Below the pieces are notes generated by a model that saw only the letters and a list, made by a program, of their open reading frames with translations, ran no database searches and was not told where the DNA came from. A stretch of DNA of 64,000 bases from positions 62,001 through 126,000 of the forward strand of contig DDLX01000026.1 of assembly GCA_002340355.1 (NCBI GenBank), read 5' to 3'. The DNA comes from Cytophagales bacterium UBA2561 (GTDB lineage: Bacteria > Bacteroidota > Bacteroidia > Cytophagales > Thermoflexibacteraceae). Positions 18,162 to 27,354 of the stretch are shown piece by piece (position 1 is the stretch's first letter; each line of letters begins with the position of its first letter). The translations under genes and the position numbers were made by a program.

Positions 18162-19751
18162 TTACGAATTTTGTCTTGAATTTTCAGATTTCTTTTTGTT
18201 CTCTTCTTGATGTTTTTCGATAATTGAGCGCAAACGCCGTTGTCGATACCAATCATCAAATTGCTTATAAGCATAAACCATCAAGCATAAAAAGCCAAAA
18301 AATAGGGCAATTCGGAAGTCAAAGAAAATAAGACTCGTGATAATAATGACTAAAAACATCAATACTCCCAAGTTTCGGAATAAACTCATATAAGCTACCA
18401 CAGGTCTCACTTCGAGTAAAAGTTCTTGAGCCACACGTACTTGCTTTTCGATTCTGGCACTTAAAGATTCCAAGCGTTTTCGATAAGTACGATTTTTCTC
18501 AAATTGTAAATGAAGCATATATACCTCTTCTTCTTTGGTATTGTAGGTTTTCGCTAAATTAATTGCATTATCAATTTTTTCAATCAATTGTGTAAAGCGC
18601 AAACGGGAGGCAATGACCAACAAGAAAAAACTAGAACTAATTAATGTCTCTAACATTAACCAAATTAGTAAGTTCTGAGCATGTGTAAAATGAGTACTGG
18701 TATGAAGCTCAGCAATCAGTTGTTGTGTTCCTTGTACTGCTTCTTGGATTTGCATTTTCATTTCATCATTCCAATCAATGGCAATTTCATTGACCAAATG
18801 AATCGTACTCGAATCCATTTCCATGAAAGGCAGCGGAGGTTTGGGCGCACTTACAAAAATGCCATAACTTTCTGCCGCACTAAACTCAAAAACAACCAGA
18901 TCCCTTAAGAAAGAGATTAAACCATGTCCAAAAAGTCGGATTTGTGCAATATCGAAGGTCTCAGGATCAATAGCAATCAAGGTCAAAAAACCTGAAAAAG
19001 TCAACGCTCCAAACATCACACTCTCAAGTACATAGGCATCAACTCTATTTACTAAGTTCTTCTCATCACCTTCCAGTTCAACTAAAGCGATGTCATTCAA
19101 GTCAACTTCTTCATACTCTTCAGGTGCAAGAGATTTTTGAAGAGCTGGACGATTTTTATCAGTTTTAGATAAGTCTCTATCTTCCTTCTTCTTTTTGGGT
19201 TTTTGAGTGATTTTCCGAGCTTCTTCAGGAATTTTGGTCACACTCAAAACCGAAATAAACATCACAAATAAACCATAAACACATAATGTTCCTGCGAAAA
19301 GCATCCCAAAGCCACGCCCTGTTACGGTATCAGTTGAGAAGTCAATTTCTTCAATATTATAAACTGCACTTGTAACCATATAACAAAATGTCAGTGCATA
19401 AAAAACCCTGAGAATCACCGATAAACTAGAGGACATTAATTCATAAGGCTTCTCAAGATTAAAACCCTTGAGAAAATAATCCATCTGAGATTTATCACTT
19501 GAGAATGTTTTGCCTTCCACATGCACCCGATACTGGAAGTCTCGCCAGAGTACAAAACCCAAGGTAAAGAGTGAAATTACTGCTTGTAGGATGAAAAACA
19601 ACCACAAAAAGTCGTTACTATTGGGAGTCGATAAAAAACGGTATAAACCTAATGACCCCCAACGCATTAGATAATCAAGGGTTAGGGGTTTGGCAGAAAA
19701 TTCTGCAATGAATAATTTATTTTGCTGTTCAAAAATGGTACTGTCGCTCAT
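18162..19751 (-). CDS. Unknown polytopic membrane protein, 529 aa
   Basis: I do not recognise the family. Hydrophobic segments suggest five to seven membrane helices: about residues 48-68, 108-130, 148-168, 245-262, 362-382 and a paired block at 460-500. A charged cytosolic loop with KKKKEDRDLSKTDKNR lies near residues 183-200, and a coiled-coil stretch (about 385-450) joins the last helices. No catalytic motif is visible. It starts with ATG and precedes tatC by 104 bases on the same strand, so the two may be co-transcribed, but a functional link to Tat export is only a guess. Confidence 0.6.
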   Translation of the reverse strand: MSDSTIFEQQNKLFIAEFSAKPLTLDYLMRWGSLGLYRFLSTPNSNDFLWLFFILQAVISLFTLGFVLWRDFQYRVHVEGKTFSSDKSQMDYFLKGFNLEKPYELMSSSLSVILRVFYALTFCYMVTSAVYNIEEIDFSTDTVTGRGFGMLFAGTLCVYGLFVMFISVLSVTKIPEEARKITQKPKKKKEDRDLSKTDKNRPALQKSLAPEEYEEVDLNDIALVELEGDEKNLVNRVDAYVLESVMFGALTFSGFLTLIAIDPETFDIAQIRLFGHGLISFLRDLVVFEFSAAESYGIFVSAPKPPLPFMEMDSSTIHLVNEIAIDWNDEMKMQIQEAVQGTQQLIAELHTSTHFTHAQNLLIWLMLETLISSSFFLLVIASRLRFTQLIEKIDNAINLAKTYNTKEEEVYMLHLQFEKNRTYRKRLESLSARIEKQVRVAQELLLEVRPVVAYMSLFRNLGVLMFLVIIITSLIFFDFRIALFFGFLCLMVYAYKQFDDWYRQRRLRSIIEKHQEENKKKSENSRQNS

Positions 19752-19957
19752 TATGAAATGCAGATTCGTGTTGAGAAATAGACAATCCTGAAAACGAGTA
19801 AGATATTTGTCTCATTGATTCATTTTATTGCCTGACTAAACTACCATCCCAAAAGTAGAAAAAAATTAAGGTTATTGAGAGGGTTTTACCAAATTTAAAC
19901 AGCAAGATACAGACCAATTCCAAAAAAAGTTCCCGTACGGTCAATTTTAATTGGAAA

Positions 19958-21745
19958 TTAATCAATCTTCAAAACTGCCATAAATGCCGACTGTGGAATT
20001 TCGACATTCCCGACCTGACGCATTCGTTTTTTGCCTTTTTTCTGTTTCTCAAGTAGTTTTCGTTTTCGGGTAATATCACCACCGTAACACTTGGCAGTTA
20101 CATCTTTTCGCATTGCCCGAACAGTTTCTCTGGCAACAATTTTTGTCCCAATCGCCGCCTGAACAGCAATTTCAAACTGCTGACGAGGTAATAATTCTTT
20201 GAGTTTTTCGCATAATTTTTTACCCCAAGCATAAGCTTTATCACGGTGAACAATGGCAGAAAGAGCATCTACTTTTTCACCATTCAACATAATATCCAGT
20301 TTTGCCATCTTGGTCTCTTGGAATCCCATAAGTTCGTAATCCAAGGAAGCATAACCTCGTGAAATCGTTTTTAGTTTATCAAAAAAATCAAAAACAATTT
20401 CGGCTAAAGGCAATTCAAAACTCAACTCTACACGGTCAGTCGTGAGGTAAGTTTGATTTTTGATAACTCCCCGTTTGTCCATACAAAGTGAGATGATAGG
20501 ACCAATAAAATTAGCTTTAGTAATTATTTGAGCTAAAATAATAGGTTCTTCCACGTGTTTGATAGTACTTGGGTCGGGCATTTCGGAAGGTGCGCTAACG
20601 ATAAGTTGCTCATTTTTAGTCGTATGAACATGAAATTCTACGGAAGGTACGGTCGTAATTACTGTCATATTGAATTCTCGTTCGAGACGTTCTTGGACAA
20701 TTTCGAGGTGTAACATTCCTAAAAAACCACATCGAAAACCAAAACCCAAAGCCGCCGAAGTTTCTGGCTCCCAGACCAAAGCCGCATCATTTAACTGCAA
20801 TTTTTCAAGAGAGGTTCGTAAGTCTTCGTACTCGGTGGTATCTACAGGATAAATGCCCGCATAAACCATTGGCTTGACATCCTCAAAACCTTTCACCGCC
20901 TCAGAACACGGGCGTTGAGCATGGGTAATTGTATCCCCTACTTTAACTTCCTTCGCTACTTTGATTCCAGAAATTAAATAACCTACATCACCTGCCGAAA
21001 TTTCAGTTTGGGGTTCTTGTTGAAGGCGTAAAAAACCAATTTCATCTGCATCATATTCTTGTTGGGTTGCCATAAATTTAATTTTGTCACCCTTCGAAAT
21101 TTTACCATTTAAAACTCTGAAATACACCTCAATCCCACGATACGAATTAAAAACCGAATCAAAAACCATGGCTTGTAATGGTTCTTCGGTGTTCCCTTTT
21201 GGTGGCGGAATTTTTTCAACTACGGTTTCGAGAATTTCAGGAATTCCAACGCCTTCTTTGGCACTTGCCAGAATAATATCTTCTTTTTCACACCCGATCA
21301 AATCCATCACTTGGTCGCTCACTTCTTCGACCATTGCCCCTGGTAAATCAATTTTATTAAGGACAGGAATAATTTCAAGGTCATTGCCAATAGCTAAATA
21401 TAAATTTGAAATCGTTTGAGCTTCAACACCTTGAGCAGCATCAACGACTAACAAGGCTCCTTCACAAGCAGCAATCGAACGAGAAACTTCATACGAAAAA
21501 TCCACGTGCCCAGGAGTATCAATCAAGTTGAGGTCATAAATTTGTCCGTCTTTTTCATAATTCATCCGAATCGCATGGCTCTTAATAGTGATGCCTCTTT
21601 CCCGTTCCAAATCCATATTGTCCAACAATTGACTCTGCATCTCTCGTTCGGTAACGGATTGCGTAGTTTCTAAGAGCCGATCAGCCAGCGTACTTTTACC
21701 GTGGTCAATGTGAGCAATGATACAAAAATTCCGAATGTGTTTCAT
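19958..21745 (-). CDS. lepA: Elongation factor 4 (back-translocating GTPase)
   Basis: LepA binds the ribosome and acts in translation under stress or in initiation/biogenesis. The 595-residue protein has the GTPase motifs AHIDHGKST (G1, about residues 11-19), GITIKSH (G2), DTPGHVDFSYEV (G3) and NKID (G4), then domains II, III and the EF-G-like V. The LepA-specific C-terminal domain follows, with GGDITRKRKLLEKQKKGKKR and the end VEIPQSAFMAVLK. Length and motifs match the family. Start is ATG. A -7-like TAACTTTG lies 65-72 bases upstream. Confidence 0.97.
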   Translation of the reverse strand: MKHIRNFCIIAHIDHGKSTLADRLLETTQSVTEREMQSQLLDNMDLERERGITIKSHAIRMNYEKDGQIYDLNLIDTPGHVDFSYEVSRSIAACEGALLVVDAAQGVEAQTISNLYLAIGNDLEIIPVLNKIDLPGAMVEEVSDQVMDLIGCEKEDIILASAKEGVGIPEILETVVEKIPPPKGNTEEPLQAMVFDSVFNSYRGIEVYFRVLNGKISKGDKIKFMATQQEYDADEIGFLRLQQEPQTEISAGDVGYLISGIKVAKEVKVGDTITHAQRPCSEAVKGFEDVKPMVYAGIYPVDTTEYEDLRTSLEKLQLNDAALVWEPETSAALGFGFRCGFLGMLHLEIVQERLEREFNMTVITTVPSVEFHVHTTKNEQLIVSAPSEMPDPSTIKHVEEPIILAQIITKANFIGPIISLCMDKRGVIKNQTYLTTDRVELSFELPLAEIVFDFFDKLKTISRGYASLDYELMGFQETKMAKLDIMLNGEKVDALSAIVHRDKAYAWGKKLCEKLKELLPRQQFEIAVQAAIGTKIVARETVRAMRKDVTAKCYGGDITRKRKLLEKQKKGKKRMRQVGNVEIPQSAFMAVLKID

Positions 21746-21809
21746 ATAAAATCAATTCCTAAAAATCATGTCCTAATAATGGAAAAGGTCATTTCTAAAC
21801 CTTGACTTG

Positions 21810-21817
21810 CAAAGTTA
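21810..21817 (-). promoter_or_regulatory. Probable -7 promoter box for lepA
   Basis: Read on the minus strand this is TAACTTTG, a match to TAnnTTTG. The -33 position 19 bases upstream reads TTTC rather than TTTG. Confidence 0.4.
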
Positions 21818-21958
21818 CGAGAAAGAAACTATATTAGAAAAACAAATTCCAGATTTACCGTTTCAACAGAAGAGTTTGATAAGAGAGCTGAAATTTTCGG
21901 AGTTAAAATGTTATTAACCAGTTTTTTGTACTAAAATATCTACTGAAACCGAAGAAGA

Positions 21959-22696
21959 TTAGAAATAAATATTTAATTTATTATCAAAATTTTCCATTAT
22001 TCGGTATAACCTATCCCCAAGAATCTCTTTTTGTTGTTGTTTGGATTTGGTTTCAAATTCTTGGTATTTTGCCGTATGACCAGTGTATCCAAAATCATAA
22101 TCGCGAGTTCCAATCTGAAAGACAATAATGATAACTCCTATTACAAAAGTACCAATAGCAAACTTTCCTAAATCAAAACAAACAAGTTGCCTAATTATGG
22201 ATAAAGTTAGATTAATTATAATAACACTAATCACAATTAGGAAAATATCATAGTTATTCCACCACCAAATTGCCCCGACTCCTCCGATATATAATTTGGA
22301 AGGATAGAAGAAATTTACTCCGCCCCAAGTCGAAGCAGGTGTAGGCATATCTTCTATCAAATGAATCAAAAAGCCCAGAAGAAAGCCTATCAAGAGAGGT
22401 TTGGTTTTATGAATCGAAGTAATAAAATTTGTAGATTTCCAATTATTTAAGTGAATATCTGCTAGATATCTTAAAACTCCAATTAATCCAGTTATGAAAA
22501 ATCCTACTAAGAGACTGTAGTAAAGACGTATGGTGTAAATACCAATATTTTGCAAAATATATTTCTTTTTCTGGATGTGAAGGATGAAAAAATTTCCAAA
22601 AGTAGCATCAAAACCTGACCATAAACTGATGGCATCTAAATCTGGTAATACTCTTACAAATCCAGAAATTAATACTATTTTAGAATAACTAACATT
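21959..22696 (-). CDS. YdjM/DUF457-like membrane-bound metal-dependent hydrolase family protein
   Basis: I extend this gene to ATG 22694-22696, directly after an in-frame TAA (22697-22699), giving 245 residues; a TTG start at 22555 would miss the first 47. The added part reads MLVILKIVLISGFVRVLPDL then DAISLW, so it restores the LPDLD block usual near the N-terminus of YdjM-type proteins. Later, HLIEDMPTPASTWGGVNFFY (after FLLGFLI) is the second conserved block, and several membrane helices follow. The family is thought to bind metal through these His/Asp/Glu residues, but its reaction is not established. It is the last gene of the minus-strand run here. Confidence 0.7.
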   Translation of the reverse strand, partial: NVSYSKIVLISGFVRVLPDLDAISLWSGFDATFGNFFILHIQKKKYILQNIGIYTIRLYYSLLVGFFITGLIGVLRYLADIHLNNWKSTNFITSIHKTKPLLIGFLLGFLIHLIEDMPTPASTWGGVNFFYPSKLYIGGVGAIWWWNNYDIFLIVISVIIINLTLSIIRQLVCFDLGKFAIGTFVIGVIIIVFQIGTRDYDFGYTGHTAKYQEFETKSKQQQKEILGDRLYRIMENFDNKLNIYF

Positions 22697-23012
22697 TAAT
22701 ACAAAAATTAAAAAATGCTTAACTAATTATAAATTTATAATTAACTATTCAGAGAAATTATTTATGAAGTATAGTTTGTTTATTTCAAATTTTTTAATTG
22801 CTATAATTCATATTATCATGATTATCAATTATTTATAATAAAATTTTAATACAAAATGAAAAATACTTTAAAATAAAAAGAGGATTATTTTTTAATATAT
22901 GAAAAAAATAAGATATGTTTGTATGACCAATCAGTTTGTAAATGACTTGATTAAAGTTATTCTTGAGCTTACTTGTGCCAAACATCAGTGAACACTCAAA
23001 CCGTAACATTCT
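22697..23012. other. 316-base divergent intergenic region
   Basis: Extremely AT-rich. It holds the probable promoter of the sulfide operon at 22935-22965. Nothing else recognised. Confidence 0.5.
22935..22965 (+). promoter_or_regulatory. Probable Bacteroidota promoter of the DUF1641-SQR genes
   Basis: TTTG at 22935-22938, exactly 19 bases, then TATTCTTG at 22958-22965 (one mismatch to TAnnTTTG). A start near 22972 gives a leader of about 41 bases before ATG 23013. Confidence 0.5.
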
Positions 23013-24761
23013 ATGAGTACACAAACCCGCCGAACCCCTGAAGATCCTACTTCGGATGTTCTGCAACTCATTCTTACAAAAATTGAAACACTCGAAAAGC
23101 GGGTTTCCGATACGGATGCAAAAGTGAACCAACTTTTAGAGCATCATACACCCGTTCCAACTATTGAAACTCCTCCGCCCTCCCCTGCCTTGCCCACTGC
23201 TTTGACCGAACGCCTCCAAGACCCTGACATTTCACATACGTTAGCCCGTTTATTAGATAAGATTGATACCGTAGAAACGGCAATTGGATTGGCAGACGAA
23301 GCTACACGTAAATTGCCCGAAATCTTGGATTCAGTACAACATGAAAGTAATTGGACAAAAAAAATTGGCGGTACTTTTGCGTTACTCGAAAAACTCACCG
23401 ACCCCGATGTGACTGCTACATTAGGGCGAATGATGGATAAACTAGATACGGTTGATGTTGCCTTGAGTACTTTGGATGAAGGCATGAAAAAAATGCCTCA
23501 TTTATTTGAGTCGATTGAGCAAGAAAGTGGTTGGGGAACAAAAATCGAAGGTGTTTTTGCCTTATTGGAGAAAATGACCGACCCCGATGTAACTGCTACA
23601 TTAGGGCGAATGATGGAGAAATTGGATAGTGCTGAAGTTGCTCTCAGTACTTTGGATGAAGGCATGAAAAAAATGCCTCATTTATTTGAGTCGATTGAGC
23701 AAGAAAGTAGTTGGGGAACAAAAATCGAAGGTGTTTTTGCCTTATTGGAGAAAATGACCGACCCCGATGTAACTGCTACATTAGGGCGGATGATGGAGAA
23801 ATTGGATAGTGCTGAAATTGCTCTCAGTACTTTGGATGAAGGCATGAAACAAATGCCCCATTTATTTGAATCAATTGACAAAGAAAGTGGTTGGGGAACA
23901 AAAATCGAAGGTGTTTTTGCCTTATTGGAGAAAATGACCGACCCCGATGTAACTGCTACGTTAGGGCGAATGATGATGAAATTGGATAGTGCTGAAATTG
24001 CTCTCAGTACTTTGGATGAAGGCATGAAACAAATGCCTCAAATCTTCGAGTCTATCCAAAATGAAAGCCCCCTAAATGCACAACTTCAAGAGACTTTCCA
24101 ACTTATCGGAAAACTAACTGAACCTGAAACCTTACGGGCAGTCTCTGGACTGGTCGATAAGATGGGAACAGCAGAGTTATTGCTCAAAAGTGTGGATGAA
24201 TTATTACATAAAATGCCACATTTACTTGAATCTATCCAAAATGAAAGCGGCTCAAGTGAGATTCTTATGCGTTATATCGCTATTGCTGAACAATTAGCCG
24301 ATCCTCGTGTCGTAGGTAGTTTAGAGCATTTATTGAGCAAAATACATAACTTAGATGCGGTTCTAAATATTTTAGATGCAGTTGTGTCAGATAATCCTGA
24401 ATTGCGCCAAGAGAATAGTTCATTAGTTCGAAATATTCGGGACATTGTTCGGGTACTTGCTCAAGCCGTAGGAGAAGATGACAAAGGACTAATCCAAACT
24501 ATTGTAGGTGGGTTATCCATTTTACAAGAAGTGAACCAGATTATCTTATCACCAAAAACTCGTGTCATCATTGAAGGGGTTTCCTTAGCCATGGAACAAA
24601 AACGAGATGAACTACCTAAAGTGGGTGTATTTGGAATGTTAAAACAACTCAATAACGAGGATATTAAAAAAGCACTTGGGTTATTGGTCGTTTTACTTCA
24701 GTCTATCGGACAACGCCTAGAAGCTCTTGATTGTGAGCAAATTGCTCAAAGTGAAGCATAA
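23013..24761 (+). CDS. DUF1641-domain protein with amplified internal helical repeats
   Basis: The 582-residue protein consists mostly of about seven copies of a roughly 60-residue unit with the pattern LTDPDVTATLGRMMDKLD, then ALSTLDEGMKKMPHLFESI. Four central units (about residues 110-349) are almost identical in DNA. The C-terminus (about 455-570) looks like the DUF1641 domain, ending in LKQLNNEDIKKALGLLVVLL. DUF1641 proteins are often encoded next to flavoprotein sulfide:quinone reductases or formate dehydrogenase genes, and here the SQR gene begins 47 bases downstream on the same strand. There is no signal peptide; a cytoplasmic, elongated helical scaffold or accessory protein for the reductase is inferred. 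Confidence 0.75.
   Translation: MSTQTRRTPEDPTSDVLQLILTKIETLEKRVSDTDAKVNQLLEHHTPVPTIETPPPSPALPTALTERLQDPDISHTLARLLDKIDTVETAIGLADEATRKLPEILDSVQHESNWTKKIGGTFALLEKLTDPDVTATLGRMMDKLDTVDVALSTLDEGMKKMPHLFESIEQESGWGTKIEGVFALLEKMTDPDVTATLGRMMEKLDSAEVALSTLDEGMKKMPHLFESIEQESSWGTKIEGVFALLEKMTDPDVTATLGRMMEKLDSAEIALSTLDEGMKQMPHLFESIDKESGWGTKIEGVFALLEKMTDPDVTATLGRMMMKLDSAEIALSTLDEGMKQMPQIFESIQNESPLNAQLQETFQLIGKLTEPETLRAVSGLVDKMGTAELLLKSVDELLHKMPHLLESIQNESGSSEILMRYIAIAEQLADPRVVGSLEHLLSKIHNLDAVLNILDAVVSDNPELRQENSSLVRNIRDIVRVLAQAVGEDDKGLIQTIVGGLSILQEVNQIILSPKTRVIIEGVSLAMEQKRDELPKVGVFGMLKQLNNEDIKKALGLLVVLLQSIGQRLEALDCEQIAQSEA
23340..24059 (+). repeat. Four tandem 180-bp repeats inside the DUF1641 gene
   Basis: Units begin near 23340, 23520, 23700 and 23880, each exactly 180 bases (60 codons). 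Units 2, 3 and 4 differ at only a few positions; unit 1 differs more. The blocks reading CCGACCCCGATGTAACTGCT and GTACTTTGGATGAAGGCATG recur with constant spacing. Confidence 0.92.
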
Positions 24762-24808
24762 AACTAACCTTTAAAATCGCTAAACTACAAAATATAAACT
24801 CAAAAAAA

Positions 24809-26023
24809 ATGACCTACAAAGAGCATGAAATTGTCATCATTGGTGGTGGCACAGCAGGCATCACAGTTGCTGCTCAGTTATTGTTAAAAGATAAAAGCCT
24901 AGATATCGCTATTATCGATCCTGCTGATGAACATTATTACCAAGCAGCATGGACACTAGTAGGAGGAGGAACATTTGAAAATGAAGAAACAGCTCGTCCT
25001 ATGAAGGAATGTATGCCGCCTCGTGCAACTTGGTTACAAACTGCCGTTGAGTCTTTAGACCCTGAGAATAACCAATTGACTACTAGTAATAATACCACTA
25101 TTACCTATCAATACTTGGTTGTTGCCGCAGGTATTCAAGTGGATTGGCACAAAGTCAAAGGTTTAACAGATACATTAAATAAAAATAATGTTTGTAGTAA
25201 TTATGGCTACCAATATGCACCTTATACATGGGAAGTATTGAAAAACTTCAAGGGTGGAAATGTCATTTTTACACAACCGAATACGCCCATCAAGTGTGGT
25301 GGTGCGCCTCAAAAAATTGCCTATTTAGCAGACGAAGCACTTCGTAAAAATGGAGTCCGAAATAAATCTGAAATTAATTTCTATTCACCCGGTGGTGTTA
25401 TTTTTGGCGTAGAGGTTTTTGCTCGAACACTTAAAAAGGTAAATGAACGAAAAAATATCAACTGGAACTTCAAGCATAATCTCAAAGAAGTACGAGGTGA
25501 AGTTAAGGAAGCGATTTTTGATATAACAGATGATAAAGGAAACGTTACAGAAAAAACTGTAAACTTTGATATGATGCACGTTGTGCCACCAATGAGCGCA
25601 CCTGATTTTATCAAAAATAGTCCATTAGCAAAAGATGGAGATGCACTGGGTTGGGTTGATGTCGATATCCATACACTCCAACATAACAAGTTTGCCAATG
25701 TATTTAGTTTGGGTGACGTAGCTGGTTTGCCAACTGCTAAAACGGGTTCCGCTATCCGAAAGCAATCGCCATTAGTAGTTGAGAACCTACTTTGTGTCAA
25801 AAATAATAAATCTATTGAAGACAATAAAAAATATAACGGATACAGTTCCTGCCCACTGGTAACAGGTTATGGGAAAATGGTCTTAGCCGAGTTTGATTAT
25901 CAAAATCAACCTGATGTAACTTTCCCAGTTGATCAAAGCCAAGAACGTTATGACATGTGGATCTTGAAAAAATTTGGTTTACCTTGGATGTATTGGAATT
26001 TAATGTTACGAGGAAAAGCCTAA
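24809..26023 (+). CDS. sqr: Sulfide:quinone oxidoreductase, type II-like flavoprotein
   Basis: The enzyme should oxidise sulfide and pass the electrons to quinone on the inner face of the membrane. The 404-residue protein has the FAD dinucleotide fold IIGGGTAGITVAAQLL (residues 10-25), the second motif VVAAGIQ, and the FAD-contacting FSLGDVAGLPTAKTGSAI (299-316). Two cysteines placed as in mitochondrial-type SQR are present: C163 in TPIKCGGAPQK and C348 in YSSCPLVTGYG. The C-terminus has an aromatic helix (FGLPWMYWNLML) suited to membrane docking. It follows the DUF1641 gene by 47 bases and ends at a strong terminator, so the two form an operon. Confidence 0.88.
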   Translation: MTYKEHEIVIIGGGTAGITVAAQLLLKDKSLDIAIIDPADEHYYQAAWTLVGGGTFENEETARPMKECMPPRATWLQTAVESLDPENNQLTTSNNTTITYQYLVVAAGIQVDWHKVKGLTDTLNKNNVCSNYGYQYAPYTWEVLKNFKGGNVIFTQPNTPIKCGGAPQKIAYLADEALRKNGVRNKSEINFYSPGGVIFGVEVFARTLKKVNERKNINWNFKHNLKEVRGEVKEAIFDITDDKGNVTEKTVNFDMMHVVPPMSAPDFIKNSPLAKDGDALGWVDVDIHTLQHNKFANVFSLGDVAGLPTAKTGSAIRKQSPLVVENLLCVKNNKSIEDNKKYNGYSSCPLVTGYGKMVLAEFDYQNQPDVTFPVDQSQERYDMWILKKFGLPWMYWNLMLRGKA

Positions 26024-26047
26024 ATTTTTCCAACTAAATTTTAAAAT

Positions 26048-26093
26048 AAAAAAGCTATTAGAAATTGATAAAAGTTTCTGGTAGCTTTTTTTT
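26048..26093 (+). terminator. Terminator of the DUF1641-SQR operon
   Basis: AAAAAAGCTA (26048-26057) pairs with TAGCTTTTTT (26082-26091), with AGAAA/TTTCT pairing inside, and a T tail follows. It starts 25 bases after the SQR stop. Confidence 0.85.
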
Positions 26094-26394
26094 ATGGTTT
26101 GCCTTAAATTTATTTTACAAATGATTCACAATTTACTTATCTTTTATTCATATATCTTAACATAATTGGCACTTTAGTAACTCTGGCTTAATTTTATATT
26201 TTTCAAAAGATTTCTAATAGTCGAAATTTATTATTTTGAAGACAAAAGCATTAATTTTATCAAAAACCACTTCAAAGAATTCCCAATCAAATTTTACGAA
26301 TTCTGCTTTTAAATACGGATATTGAGCTAAATTTCGAAATAATAACACTCCATTAAAATAAAATCAACAAAAAGAAACTGAAAATCAGAGACGA
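26094..26394. other. 301-base intergenic region
   Basis: AT-rich; presumably carries the promoter of the permease gene. No gene or repeat seen. Confidence 0.45.
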
Positions 26395-27348
26395 ATGGAA
26401 TTGGAATACGTATATATGATATTAGGATTTGTTTTTGCCTCTTATTCGGTGGTCGGAAACGATGTTATACAGACGCTCGGAACATTCTTGAGTTCTAATA
26501 GCCACCGAAAATGGTATATCCTTTGGGGCTACACCGCAAGTATTATGTTGGTGGTTTTGGTTTATGGTTGGTATACTCATGGAGGCGATGTTTCCTATGG
26601 GCGACTCGAAAAAGTTCCTCCCCCAGATGTATTCCAATGGTGGCATATTATTCCTCCACTCATTTTGATGTTGATAACTCGTTTTGGGATTCCTGTCAGT
26701 ACTACTTTCTTGATTTTAAGTGTGTTTTCTGGGGCGTTAATTCCAAAAATGCTAATCAAATCTCTCTCAGGCTATGCAGTAGCTTTTGTGACAGCTTGTA
26801 TCATTTATGCCTTGATTTCTAAGATTTTAGAACAGAAATTCCAAAAAAATCCGATGACTTCGGACGAGGAAAAAACATGGACAATTTTACAATGGATTTC
26901 GACAGGATTTCTTTGGAGTCAATGGCTTATCCAAGATTTGGCAAATATTTATGCATTTCTGCCTCGCCAATTAGAAGCTCAATATTTTGGAATCTCCTTA
27001 GTTTTAATTGTTGGTTTACAGGCTTATACATTTTATAATCGAGGTGGTGCAGTACAAAAAGTAGTAACTACCAAAACCAATACCCAAGATATTCGTTCTG
27101 CTACGATTATTGATTTTTTATATGCCGTTATCTTACTGATTTTCAAGCAATGGAGTAAGATACCAATGAGTACGACTTGGGTATTTGTCGGGCTACTAGC
27201 AGGACGGGAATTAATGCTCCATATGCAATTGCAAACTAAATCCAGTTTTGGTAATGTCTGGAAAATTATTTTAACGGATTTAGCTAAGGTTTTAGCAGGT
27301 TTATTAGTGAGTGTGGCACTAGTTTATTTACTGCAATGGGCTTCGTAA
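26395..27348 (+). CDS. PiT-like inorganic phosphate/anion permease
   Basis: The 317-residue protein has about nine membrane helices and two internal half-repeats. Each carries PiT-like signatures: GNDVIQTLGTFLSS near residues 21-34 and FGIPVSTTFLILSVFSGAL in the first half, then KIPMSTTWVFVGLLAGREL in the second. PiT carriers take up phosphate, or sulfate in related groups, with a cation. The protein is short and the exact substrate is uncertain. It follows the sulfide operon on the same strand but behind a strong terminator; transport of a sulfur oxyanion would fit the neighbourhood but is a guess. Confidence 0.7.
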   Translation: MELEYVYMILGFVFASYSVVGNDVIQTLGTFLSSNSHRKWYILWGYTASIMLVVLVYGWYTHGGDVSYGRLEKVPPPDVFQWWHIIPPLILMLITRFGIPVSTTFLILSVFSGALIPKMLIKSLSGYAVAFVTACIIYALISKILEQKFQKNPMTSDEEKTWTILQWISTGFLWSQWLIQDLANIYAFLPRQLEAQYFGISLVLIVGLQAYTFYNRGGAVQKVVTTKTNTQDIRSATIIDFLYAVILLIFKQWSKIPMSTTWVFVGLLAGRELMLHMQLQTKSSFGNVWKIILTDLAKVLAGLLVSVALVYLLQWAS

Positions 27349-27354
27349 AACTTG

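Noticed and set aside
23144..24025. Minus-strand frames across the DUF1641 gene
   Set aside because: They repeat with the 180-bp unit and are shadows of the real gene; serine-rich and without a start context.
23340..24059. CRISPR-like array
   Set aside because: The 180-bp units are contiguous, in frame and coding, with no spacers.
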